Assembly (NCBI RefSeq): GCF_012933505.1
Contig: NZ_JABBNB010000019.1
Span: 1 to 64,000, forward strand
Source: Gordonia asplenii
Lineage (GTDB): Bacteria; Actinomycetota; Actinomycetes; Mycobacteriales; Mycobacteriaceae
Direction of reading: 5' to 3'
Length of the DNA: 64,000 nucleotides
Below are positions 56,485-64,000 of the stretch, in pieces. Each line of letters begins with the position of its first letter. Positions within the stretch are counted from its first letter, which is position 1. The notes below the pieces were generated by a model. That model saw only the letters and a program-made list of their open reading frames with translations. It did no database searches and had not been told where the DNA came from. Made by a program: the position numbers and the translations under genes.

Positions 56485-57108
56485 CTATCCCTGCGGCACA
56501 GTCACATCGAAACGCAGTACGTCACGGACCAGCGTGCTGATGCTTTCGGCGTCGGTCTTGGCTTTGATGCGAGCGCGGTGGACGTCTACGGTCTTCACGC
56601 TCATGCCCAGCCGCCGGGCGATGTTCTGACTGGGCAGGCCCTCCACCACGAGCACCAGGATCTCCCGTTCGCGTGGCGTCAGCGCTGCAACCTTCGTCTC
56701 GATCTCGCGCTTGCTCTCGAAAGTGCTGAACCGCTGGACTGCCTGGTCGACACCGGATTGCACGGCGTCGAGCAATCGTTGTGGGTCATAAGGCTTTTCG
56801 AGGAAGTCCAATGCGCCGTTCTGCAGTGTCGACACAGACATCCGGATATCGCCGTGAGCGGACACGAAGATGATTGCCACGTGTGGCGCGTACTCGTTGA
56901 GGCGGTCCTGGAGTCGGGTGCCGCTCATCTGCGGCATCCGGACGTCGAGAATGATGCAGGCGGGATGATTGCCGTCGTAGACGGCGAGGAACTCGTCGGC
57001 GCTGTGACAGATCGTCGGGTGGATGCCGATACTGTCGAGCAGCCAGTCCACCGACTCGCAGAGCTCTGGGTCGTCGTCGACGACATAGACCGTAGCGGGG
57101 GCGGTCAT
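56485..57108 (-). CDS. FixJ/NarL-type response regulator with LuxR HTH
   Basis: A 207-residue two-component regulator. Receiver: VYVVDDDPELCESV, phospho-acceptor Asp55 in IILDVRMPQMSG, and EKPYD with the conserved Lys near residue 105. LuxR HTH at about 140–200: LTPREREILVLVVEGLPSQN, then MSVKTVDVHRARI. The ATG overlaps the stop of the small upstream gene (ATGA), so it ends the iacH–small protein–regulator operon. Probable partner of the PAS kinase at 51413. Confidence 0.88.
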   Translation of the reverse strand: MTAPATVYVVDDDPELCESVDWLLDSIGIHPTICHSADEFLAVYDGNHPACIILDVRMPQMSGTRLQDRLNEYAPHVAIIFVSAHGDIRMSVSTLQNGALDFLEKPYDPQRLLDAVQSGVDQAVQRFSTFESKREIETKVAALTPREREILVLVVEGLPSQNIARRLGMSVKTVDVHRARIKAKTDAESISTLVRDVLRFDVTVPQG

Positions 57109-57410
57109 GAAACCCCGGGCTGCGCCCGCGACTCGTCCCACGAAGCTTCGGCCACCCAGTAATTCATGCCGAAGTCGCTGACTCGGTGTTCCCACGGCGT
57201 TGTCCGGGCCAGTTGGGGTTCTTCACGCATGACCGAGGCGTCGGCGGCTTCCGGTCCATCGGCTTCGACCGTCCAGTGCACCCAATTGACCTCTCGGCCC
57301 TCCTCGTCGTGCACGAAGAGGTCCACGTGGTGCCAGCCGTAATCGAAGGTGTCTTCATAGCACATGAGGAACATTCGGTGGTGATTCACAGGGCGGGTGG
57401 GAATTGCCAT
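57105..57410 (-). CDS. Small conserved protein of the iac island (possibly IacI-like)
   Basis: A 101-residue, Trp/His-rich soluble protein (NHHRMFLMCYEDTFDYGWHH, VNWVHWTVEAD, FGMNYWVAEASWDE). It has no family I recognise with certainty. AGGAAGG precedes the ATG at 57410. It sits between the amidase and the response regulator, coupled to the latter. IacI in proteobacterial clusters is a small protein of unknown role, so equivalence is possible but unproven. Confidence 0.6.
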   Translation of the reverse strand: MAIPTRPVNHHRMFLMCYEDTFDYGWHHVDLFVHDEEGREVNWVHWTVEADGPEAADASVMREEPQLARTTPWEHRVSDFGMNYWVAEASWDESRAQPGVS

Positions 57411-57438
57411 GGTGCCTTCCTGCCTTTCGATTCCGAGC

Positions 57439-58719
57439 CTAGGCCGATTGAACGGGGAGTGCCCGCAGGACCGATTCGATACGTGATCCCAGATCAAGCA
57501 ACGTCATCTCGGCGCCCGGAGGCCCGACTAGTTGGATACCGATCGGCAGTCCGCCGGTGCCGCGTGCACCAGGCACGACGACCACCGGGAAGCCGAGCAA
57601 CTGCCACGGCCTGCTCAAGATCGGCGATCCGGTCGCGTCGAGCCCGAGCGGTGCCGGGCCTGGCGCGGCGGGCCCGACGATGATGGCGTCGTCACCAAGT
57701 TTGTCCTCGAGGAGCGCGGAAGAGAGCTCACGGCGGTACAGCGCCGCCGCGGAATCCTCGCTAGACACCGACCGTCCGGTTTCGACGAGGGTCCGCAGCG
57801 GGGCGCTGAGTTCGGCGGCATAGGTGTCGTAGATCGCGCCGAGAGTGTGAGCGGCTTCGTGCGCCATCACGGTGGCATGGTCGCCTGCAAGCGTGCGGAT
57901 GTGATCGTCCCAGCTGAGGTCGTCGGTGACGACCCCGGCGTCGGCGAGCACCGAAGGCATTGCGGCCAGCAACGCAGCCATGCTGGGCTCGATATCGTGC
58001 AGTCCGCTTCCGTTCCAGAGCAGTGCGCGCGCAGCACGTTTCGGCGTCGACGAGGTATCGGCGAAGGCGGCATACACATACCGCAGGTCGTCGACGGTCC
58101 GCGTCAGAATGCCCAGCGAGTCCAGGCTCTCACTGAGGCCGGTGATGCCTGCAACATCGGCTGCTCCGTGTGCGAAAACGAATCCCGCTGCGCCACAATA
58201 TGATGCGGGTCGAGTCAGCGATCCCGCGGTTTGCGTGCCCAATGCGATGGCCACCGTGCCCGCGCCCACCGCGGCAGCGGATCCGCTCGACGACCCGCCG
58301 GGCGTGTGCGTCAGATCGTGCGGGTTGCGAGTGGGTCCCGGCGCAAAATAGCCGAACTCGGTGGTGACCGTTTTGCCCTGGACGATGGCCCCGAGTTCGC
58401 GTAGCCGGCTGACACAGGGAGCGTCGGCCTGCGCAGGCGACGGTGCGGTGACGGTAGATCCGGCTCGCGTCGGGAGTCCGGCGACGTCGATTAGATCTTT
58501 GACGCCCACCGAGATACCGTGCAGCGGACGAGGGCCGGTCGACGTGGGTCGTGCGTCGTCGAGATATGTCTCCGACAGCGACACCCATGCCGCGAGATCG
58601 CTTTCCCTGCGGTTGATTTCGGAGCGCACACTCGTTGCGAGCGCCTCCGCGGAGACGGTTCCGCCGTTGACGGCTGCTGCCTGCTCACCGATGGATCGAG
58701 TCCAGTACTCCGCGCTCAC
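57439..58719 (-). CDS. iacH: Amidase-signature hydrolase, IacH-like
   Basis: A 426-residue amidase with the Ser-cisSer-Lys triad: Lys in ISVGVKDLIDVAGLP, Ser in THTPGGSSSGSAAAVGAG, nucleophile Ser in LGTQTAGSLTRPASYCG. I chose the GTG at 58719, 5 nt after AGGAGG. IacH is a standard member of iac clusters. Here it heads an operon with the small protein and the response regulator, divergent from iacG. Confidence 0.82.
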   Translation of the reverse strand: MSAEYWTRSIGEQAAAVNGGTVSAEALATSVRSEINRRESDLAAWVSLSETYLDDARPTSTGPRPLHGISVGVKDLIDVAGLPTRAGSTVTAPSPAQADAPCVSRLRELGAIVQGKTVTTEFGYFAPGPTRNPHDLTHTPGGSSSGSAAAVGAGTVAIALGTQTAGSLTRPASYCGAAGFVFAHGAADVAGITGLSESLDSLGILTRTVDDLRYVYAAFADTSSTPKRAARALLWNGSGLHDIEPSMAALLAAMPSVLADAGVVTDDLSWDDHIRTLAGDHATVMAHEAAHTLGAIYDTYAAELSAPLRTLVETGRSVSSEDSAAALYRRELSSALLEDKLGDDAIIVGPAAPGPAPLGLDATGSPILSRPWQLLGFPVVVVPGARGTGGLPIGIQLVGPPGAEMTLLDLGSRIESVLRALPVQSA

Positions 58720-58781
58720 ACAGTCCTCCTCGTGATGTGGTCTGAACTTCGAGTCTGCCGGTAAGACACGCGCGTGAACAG

Positions 58782-58790
58782 TAAGGAAAT
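58782..58790 (+). promoter_or_regulatory. iac-island box E
   Basis: TAAGGAAAT within GTAAGGAAATCCCTTCTAC (GTA/TAC ends), 97 nt upstream of iacG and 62 bp from the amidase start. A nearby GGTAAG (58760) and TAGGGAA (58805) resemble the arrangement at box D. Confidence 0.55.
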
Positions 58791-58887
58791 CCCTTCTACC
58801 GCAGTAGGGAACCAACACCTACGGTGTGCGGGTAGATCGGCGGATCCAGGTGATCGGCGCTCGCGAACAACGGCAGGAGATTCCACG

Positions 58888-60072
58888 ATGACACCCACAG
58901 GTTCGACGGCGATCGACTCGCGAGTCTTTCGAGAAGTCATGGGGCACTACCCAACCGGTGTCGTCGTCGTGACGGGGCGCACCCCCGACGACGAGCTGCA
59001 TGCGTTGGTTGTCGGCACCTTCAGCTCGGTGTCCCTCGATCCGCCGCTCGTGTCGTTCATGCCGATGAAGACATCGAAGACGTTCACCAAGCTTCAGGAA
59101 TGTTCGTCGTTGTGCATAAACATCATCGGTGGCGAACAGGAAAATGTCGTGTTGACCATTGCGCGACGGTGGGAGAACAAGTTCGACGGCATCGATTGGC
59201 ATCCGTCGCCAACGGGTAATCCGGTGCTCGTCGACGCCGTCGCCTGGATCGAGACCCGAATCTGGAACACCGTCGACGCGGGTGATCACTGGATCGTGCT
59301 GTGCGAAGTGATCGATCTCGCGGTCACCAATTCGGTTACGCCGTTGATCTTCTTCCAGGGCGGCTACGGCAGCTTCGCGTGTTCATCGTTGATGGCGCGA
59401 ATGGATCACGAGATCTTGCCCGCGATCACCTCGGCGCACAGTGCGCGTGCGGCTGTCGAGCAGTTGGCGAATGACATCGGCTGTGAGGCAAGCATTTTCA
59501 CCACCGTGAGTGAAGAGGAGATTGCAACCGTGTTGTCGGTGACCGCACCCGGCGTGGACCGGGAGGCGGATTTCGCGCAGCGGGTGCCGATGGTGCCGCC
59601 GATCGGTGACACGTACTTCTTTGATCAATCCGAGCGTCAGCAGCAACAATGGGTCGACCGATTGCGCGGCGTCGACGACGATGTCAAGGATATCTATCGC
59701 CAGCGACTTTCGTTCCTGCGTGAGCACGGGTACGTGTACTCGCTGTTGCCCAGCGAGGAGGGGCGATCCGCCTATGACACGGTCCGCGACGCGACGGCCC
59801 GGTACTCCGGCGGACGGCTCACGCCTGCGCAGGAACGCGAAATCCGGGCTTCCCTCGTGAATACGGCTGTTGATTATCGGGTCCAAGAACTGACCGACGA
59901 CGGTTTCTACGATTTGGGGTCCATCGTGGTGCCGGTCCGCGACCGAAACGGCGTGTACGCGCTCACCCTGAGATTGGCGCAATTGCCGGAGGGCGCGTCG
60001 TGCGCGGAGGTCCGAGACTGGGTGGAGAAGGCGCGGGCGGTGGTCAAGACGCTGGAGGGGTGCGACAGTTGA
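58888..60072 (+). CDS. iacG: Flavin reductase (IacG-like) fused to an IclR-type ligand-binding domain
   Basis: A 394-residue protein. Residues 1 to about 165 form a flavin reductase (MGHYPTGVVVVTGRTPDDEL, GTFSSVSLDPPLVSFM, FKL-like substrate loop, IIFFQGGYG end). Residues about 185–390 look like the effector domain of IclR regulators (AAVEQLANDIGCEASIFTTV, FYDLGSIVVPVRDRNGVYAL) but no HTH is present. The reductase would supply reduced flavin to IacA. The extra domain doubles the usual length and may sense a ligand. ATG at 58888 with AGGAG upstream. Converges on the LCP gene with a 12-bp gap. Confidence 0.83.
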   Translation: MTPTGSTAIDSRVFREVMGHYPTGVVVVTGRTPDDELHALVVGTFSSVSLDPPLVSFMPMKTSKTFTKLQECSSLCINIIGGEQENVVLTIARRWENKFDGIDWHPSPTGNPVLVDAVAWIETRIWNTVDAGDHWIVLCEVIDLAVTNSVTPLIFFQGGYGSFACSSLMARMDHEILPAITSAHSARAAVEQLANDIGCEASIFTTVSEEEIATVLSVTAPGVDREADFAQRVPMVPPIGDTYFFDQSERQQQQWVDRLRGVDDDVKDIYRQRLSFLREHGYVYSLLPSEEGRSAYDTVRDATARYSGGRLTPAQEREIRASLVNTAVDYRVQELTDDGFYDLGSIVVPVRDRNGVYALTLRLAQLPEGASCAEVRDWVEKARAVVKTLEGCDS

Positions 60073-60084
60073 GCGGTGTCGACC

Positions 60085-61614
60085 TCAGTCGACGCAGGGC
60101 ACCGCCGCGTCGGCGGATACCGCGGTGCCCTGATCCACATTCTGGACAGCCGGCGTCGGCGAGGCCGTGCTCTGACCTGTTGTCGCCGGTGTCTGCGCCG
60201 ACGAGTCGCTCGTCGACGTGGTTGCGGTCGACTTACCCTTCGATGCCGACGTCAACGGCACTCCGAACGCGCGCTGAACTTGTGTGCGAATGGCGTCGGA
60301 GTCGACGATGTTGACCGATTGGCCTTCGACAGTCGCATAGCGCTCGACGGGCAGAGTGCTGAAGTGAATCTGCTGACCGGCCGGCGCGGTCATCTCCTGC
60401 GCCCACTGAACGAGATTCCAGCCGTCGGACACGACGACGTCGCGGTGCAGGACGTCGGTGAGCGCCTGCAGTTTCGCCGGATCGGTCAGCGTGCCCGCAT
60501 TCTGCAACTGGTGCAGGGCGGAGATGAGGAAGGCCTGCTGGCGACGGGTGCGGTCGAGATCCCCGTTGTCGAGGCCGTGACGCTGCCGGACGAAGGCGAG
60601 GGCTTGCGACGCCGAAAGTTGCTGTCGGCCGGCGGGAAACGACGCGCCCGAGTAGGAATCGTGCACGCGATGGTTGAGGCATACGGTGACCCCGCCCAAT
60701 GCGTTGGCGACGTCGTAGAAGCCGACGAGGCTGACTTCGGCGAACCGGTCTATCGGAACTCCGGTCAGGTCGCGCACCACACGGATCGCGGCGGCGCGGC
60801 CGGCCTCGCGTCCTTGCGTTTCCAGTGTCTGCTGGTCGGTCTGTCCGTTGTCGATCATCCGCTGTTCGACCTTGGCTTTGGTGCGACCGTACGCTTCTTT
60901 GATCTTGGCGTCGGAGACGTCGAGATCGTGCATCCCGACGTAGTCGTCGCGCGGTATCGAGAAGGCGACCACGTTCTTACGGTCGGCGGGGATGTGGATG
61001 AGGATCAGGGTGTTGGTGTTGTAGCCGCCGTCGGAGCTGTCGCCGGCGTGCAATTGCTGCAGAATGGTGGCTGGTAAATCGTTGCCCGACTGGTCTTTTC
61101 GGGAGTCCAGCCCCATCAGCAGGATGTTCTCGGCGGACCCGGTCGAGCGCGGCGCGTGGGCGAGCGCGTTCGACGAGGTGACCGTTTGGCTGAGCTTGGT
61201 GGTGGCGTTCCACGCGAACGCGGTGACCACGAGCAGCGCCGCCGCCGCCGCCGCCGACGCGGTACGAGCGACCGCGATCAGCCGACGACGACCGGGACTG
61301 TGCCGCGCGGTGCCGATCGTCTCGGCCCGAGGTCGTGAGCGCGACGCCCCCGCACGTCGTCGCGGTGCGTTGTCGCCCGCGGAAAGATCTGGCAGCGCTG
61401 CGCGTGTGCGTGGGATGCGCGTCGTCGGAGCGTCGGCGACCGAATGATGCGGCGGATGGAAGCGGATCGTCGGCTCGTCGACATGCGGCGTCACGTTCGC
61501 CGGGCGGTCGGTGGAGAAGTCCCAGGCACGGCCGGCGGCACGCTCGCGGCGATACAAGTCACCGGAGGTGGGGCGTGCGGCACGTCGAACGCGCCGTGGG
61601 GGTGTGGGTTCCAT
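60085..61614 (-). CDS. LytR-CpsA-Psr (LCP) family cell-wall polymer ligase
   Basis: A 509-residue membrane-anchored enzyme that attaches arabinogalactan or related polymers to peptidoglycan. A long charged cytoplasmic N-terminus (~115 residues) and one helix (TASAAAAAALLVVTAFAW) are followed by the LCP domain: ILLMGLDSRKD, NTLILIHIPADRKNVVAFSI, PRDDYV and FVRQRHGLDNGDLDRTRRQQ. The Ser/Thr-rich tail ends VPCVD. Start ATG 61614; an in-frame TTG at 61638 is possible. Confidence 0.9.
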   Translation of the reverse strand: MEPTPPRRVRRAARPTSGDLYRRERAAGRAWDFSTDRPANVTPHVDEPTIRFHPPHHSVADAPTTRIPRTRAALPDLSAGDNAPRRRAGASRSRPRAETIGTARHSPGRRRLIAVARTASAAAAAALLVVTAFAWNATTKLSQTVTSSNALAHAPRSTGSAENILLMGLDSRKDQSGNDLPATILQQLHAGDSSDGGYNTNTLILIHIPADRKNVVAFSIPRDDYVGMHDLDVSDAKIKEAYGRTKAKVEQRMIDNGQTDQQTLETQGREAGRAAAIRVVRDLTGVPIDRFAEVSLVGFYDVANALGGVTVCLNHRVHDSYSGASFPAGRQQLSASQALAFVRQRHGLDNGDLDRTRRQQAFLISALHQLQNAGTLTDPAKLQALTDVLHRDVVVSDGWNLVQWAQEMTAPAGQQIHFSTLPVERYATVEGQSVNIVDSDAIRTQVQRAFGVPLTSASKGKSTATTSTSDSSAQTPATTGQSTASPTPAVQNVDQGTAVSADAAVPCVD

Positions 61615-61741
61615 GGCAGCACCACGGTAGGTGGACAAAGCTTAGGCGCGACTGTGAAGCAATTCTGTCGGCACATTCGACGGATGGCCCGGCTAAGGTC
61701 GTCACGGGTCGACAACTCTCAACCGGGCGAGGTGAGGCGAG

Positions 61742-63025
61742 ATGGACCGTGACGGCGTTGCGGTGGTACCGGAAGCGGCAGCCGACATTGCGGTAGGCAA
61801 GCGCCCGTCGGGTTTGCACGCTTTGCGCAATCCGGGCTTCCGCTGGTACTTCTTGGGTCAAATCGCCTCCGCCAGTGGAACTTTCGTACAGCAGACGGCG
61901 ATCGCCTGGCTCGTCCTGCAGCTCACCGGATCGGCGGCGGCACTCGGCGTCGTGCTCGCGGTAGGCGGTCTGCCCTCGCTGATTCTGGGGCCCTGGGGAG
62001 GGGTGGTGGCTGATCGGTTCGACTTGCGTCGACTACTGCTCGTCACCCAGACGATTCAGGGCGGTCTGGCCGGAGTGCTCACGGTGATGGGAGCGACGGG
62101 TTACGTCAGTGTCGTCGCGGTGGTCGCGCTGAACGTCGTCGGCGGTGTCGTGCAGATCGTGGATTCGCCTGCGCGGCAGGCATTCGTCCCGCAACTGGTC
62201 CCGCCCGACGATCTCGCCAGCGCGGCCAGTGTCAACGGAGTCGTGATGAACAGCGCCCGGGTTGTGGGACCCGCGGTTGCCGGAGTGCTCATCGCGACGG
62301 TCGGGACCACCGCCTGCTTCGCGGTCAACACCGTGTCGTATCTGGCGGTGATCGCCGCGCTCGCGATGATCCGACCGCTGAGCACGGCGACTCGTGCCGG
62401 TTCGTCGGATGGCCTGGGTGAGGGGCTGCGTTACGTTCGGGCGCATCAACAGCTGTGGCTGCCGCTGGCGATGATGGCACTCGTCGGGCTGGTGTCGTTC
62501 AACTTTCCGGTGATTCTGCCGGTCTTCGCCCAGTCGACCTTCCATGGCACGGGTACCACCTACAGCCTGCTGTCGGTGATGCTCAGCGTCGGGTCGGTGG
62601 TCGGATCGCTTGCCGTGGGCCAGATTCCGCATCCGCGACGCATTTACCTCGTCGGCGCCTCGCTCGCGTTCGGTGTGGCGCTCGCCGCGACGGCGGCCGC
62701 ACCGAACCTGGTGTTCGCGTGCATTCTGCTCGCCGTCAGCGGGGCCACCGGATTCTGCTTCGTGACACTGGCCTCGGTGGCGCTACAGCTGCACGCCGAA
62801 CCGCAGTATCGCGGTCGAGTGATGGCCTTGTGGGTGTTCGTCTTCATCGGCACCACCCCCATCGGCAGCATCGTGATGGGGTGGGTGACCGGTAGCGGCG
62901 GGCCTCGAGTCGCACTGCTCATCGCCGCCGGTGCCGCCGTCGTCGCGGCCGGTGCGGCGGCATTCGTCCGGACACCTCCGCACCCCGACGAATATCTGCG
63001 GCAACCACCCGTCGCAGACCGGTGA
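61742..63025 (+). CDS. MFS exporter (EntS-like)
   Basis: A 427-residue, 12-helix MFS protein. NPGFRWYFLGQIASASGTFV opens helix 1, and WGGVVADRFDLRRLLLVTQ is the loop after helix 2. QIVDSPARQAFVPQLVPPDD and SARVVGPAVAGVLI are typical of the EntS/siderophore-exporter-like group. GAGG precedes the ATG. No siderophore genes are nearby, so the substrate is unknown. Divergent from the LCP gene. Confidence 0.87.
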   Translation: MDRDGVAVVPEAAADIAVGKRPSGLHALRNPGFRWYFLGQIASASGTFVQQTAIAWLVLQLTGSAAALGVVLAVGGLPSLILGPWGGVVADRFDLRRLLLVTQTIQGGLAGVLTVMGATGYVSVVAVVALNVVGGVVQIVDSPARQAFVPQLVPPDDLASAASVNGVVMNSARVVGPAVAGVLIATVGTTACFAVNTVSYLAVIAALAMIRPLSTATRAGSSDGLGEGLRYVRAHQQLWLPLAMMALVGLVSFNFPVILPVFAQSTFHGTGTTYSLLSVMLSVGSVVGSLAVGQIPHPRRIYLVGASLAFGVALAATAAAPNLVFACILLAVSGATGFCFVTLASVALQLHAEPQYRGRVMALWVFVFIGTTPIGSIVMGWVTGSGGPRVALLIAAGAAVVAAGAAAFVRTPPHPDEYLRQPPVADR

Positions 63026-63182
63026 CGGGCGCGCAAGGATGCGAATAGGACCGCCAGGCAGGATTCGATTCCGTCGTCTCCGCAGCGGCGGTGATCCGCT
63101 TGCTGGGGGCGGGCGTCGTAAAGGTCGGGCCCTGACCGCTAGATCCGGATCGTCGGCAACGGGAATCGCGGTGGTCGACTCC

Positions 63183-63240
63183 CGACGTCGTCTCGCCACA
63201 CCTCGATACACCGAAGCTCGTTCCTCGCTTCGGCACTCGG
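63183..63240 (+). repeat. Right-end remnant of the 167-bp element
   Basis: GACGTCGTCTCGCCACACCTCG followed by ATACACCGAAGCTCGTTCC and TCGCTTCGGCACTCGG matches the last ~60 bp of the array cores at 28.3–29.3 kb. It is followed by two short GGCACTCGGCGAGCG-like pieces (63287, 63311). The 312-bp gap 63026–63337 has no gene. Confidence 0.78.
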
Positions 63241-63337
63241 CGAGCGAGGGGGCGTCGTGCCGACCTGGCGGATGGGCACTCGGCGAGCGGGTGGGCGCGC
63301 TGTAGCGGTCGGCACTCGGCGCGGCGACCGCTCCGAC

Positions 63338-64000
63338 CTACACTCGCCCCAAGTCCGCTTCCGCGCATACCTCTTCGAATGCCCGGGCACCCAGGCCGTC
63401 GATCGCACCCACTACGCCCGGCTGCACTCCTTGACCGCGCGAAAGGCGTTGCGCGGCAACCGCCATCAGCTCTGCGGTCACCGTGTAGGGCGACGGCCCC
63501 TCGACCTCGACCTGCGCGAGTATCGCGCCCGACGCCGACCGGGCCACCGCTACGGCCACACCGCGCACCTTCGCTCGCTCGGCCTCGTCGGGGCCGCCCG
63601 CGGGGCCCGACATGCGCGACAGCCCGGCGTCGAGCGCCTTGCGCCCGACGGCGACCTTGGCCAGACCGTTGAACAGCACCGACGTCGCCTGCATCGGGCG
63701 GGCGAGGCTCGGGAACCATCCGTTGAACACCCGCACATCACGCAGGTGCGGGTACCGAATCGGGAGCTGCAGCACCTCGGTACCCGACGCCAGGATGGCG
63801 CTGCGCGCCGCCCCGCGCACCGGCATCCGCACGACGTTCTGTGCCGCACGGCGCTCCGCCAGCCTGCCGTCGGCGAAGATCGTGACCGGCAGGGTGAGAC
63901 CGTCGGCGACCGTTTTGCGTGTGCCCTGGCTCAGTCCACGCCACAGCGGTCCGGTGGCGAAGTACCCGACGTCTATCGAGCGTGCCTGCGGCCCAGCGTC
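63338..64000 (-). CDS. Saccharopine dehydrogenase-like NAD(P)-binding protein, C-terminal part
   Basis: The frame is open from the window edge to the stop at 63338 (220 residues seen); the N-terminus lies outside. Readable segments are GPLWRGLSQGTRKTVADGLT, LPVTIFADGRLAERRAAQNV and the ending VEGPSPYTVTAELMAVAAQR, then GVVGAIDGLGARAFEEV. The pattern resembles saccharopine dehydrogenase/trans-acting enoyl reductase-like oxidoreductases of Mycobacteriales. Without the Rossmann motif the assignment is tentative. Confidence 0.6.
   Translation of the reverse strand, partial: DAGPQARSIDVGYFATGPLWRGLSQGTRKTVADGLTLPVTIFADGRLAERRAAQNVVRMPVRGAARSAILASGTEVLQLPIRYPHLRDVRVFNGWFPSLARPMQATSVLFNGLAKVAVGRKALDAGLSRMSGPAGGPDEAERAKVRGVAVAVARSASGAILAQVEVEGPSPYTVTAELMAVAAQRLSRGQGVQPGVVGAIDGLGARAFEEVCAEADLGRV

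Noticed and set aside
43231-58790. The TAARGGA boxes as an ECF sigma-factor −35 element (GGAAT)
   Set aside because: No consistent −10 element is found 16–18 bp downstream, and the boxes lie 95–147 nt from the start codons; an activator site is more likely.

Overview
The window is high-GC DNA with actinobacterial gene order. The run rarA–alaS–ruvX–mltG–aroE–prepilin peptidase–aroC–aroK–aroB–aroQ matches the conserved Mycobacteriales chromosome block. Starts overlap the preceding stop as ATGA or GTGA, and GTG starts are common. Together with FadD5-like, Rv2531c-like and LGFP-lipoprotein genes this suggests a Gordonia/Williamsia/Rhodococcus-type organism; the genus cannot be fixed from the sequence alone. 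I see no rRNA, tRNA, CRISPR, integrase or transposase.

Layout. 0.2–8.6 kb: housekeeping (APH-like kinase, rarA, alaS, ruvX, mltG, aroE). 8.6–9.3 kb: a gene-free pocket holding three repeat types. 9.3–12.5 kb: prepilin-peptidase-like protein and chorismate genes aroC-aroK-aroB. 12.6–18.2 kb: a quinate/shikimate catabolic set (aroQ, fused dehydroshikimate dehydratase, MFS importer, TetR, second shikimate dehydrogenase) with shared candidate operators. 18.2–25 kb: assorted enzymes, including a methyltransferase–DCC fusion. 25–28 kb: molybdate uptake (TOBE protein, modABC). 28.1–29.5 kb: an array with four copies of a 167-bp element that has inverted ends. 29.5–42.9 kb: accessory metabolism (VOC protein, FadD5-like ligase, large PLP decarboxylase, haloalkane dehalogenase with HxlR regulator, MFS/MarR, ThiD/PdxK-like kinase, FMO with TetR, hydrolase, LGFP lipoprotein).

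43.2–60.1 kb is the most striking part. It looks like an actinobacterial indole-3-acetic acid (iac) catabolic island: ring-hydroxylating dioxygenase (iacCD), acyl-CoA-dehydrogenase-like monooxygenase (iacA), small protein (iacB), SDR (iacE), ferredoxin reductase (iacF), amidase (iacH), a small conserved protein, and a flavin reductase (iacG) fused to an IclR-like domain. Interleaved are a soluble PAS histidine kinase and a LuxR/FixJ-type response regulator in separate transcription units. An amine oxidase, an APC permease, an aldehyde dehydrogenase and a TetR regulator could feed an amine such as tryptamine into the pathway (inference). A short AT-rich box (TAARGGA-like) lies upstream of five transcription units here, always in the direction of the gene, with a weaker sixth copy. 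60–64 kb: LCP-family cell-wall ligase, MFS exporter, a repeat remnant, and the C-terminal part of a saccharopine-dehydrogenase-like gene running off the window.

At least three intergenic repeat families recur across the window. In two places they run into the 3' end of a gene and appear to encode its C-terminal tail.
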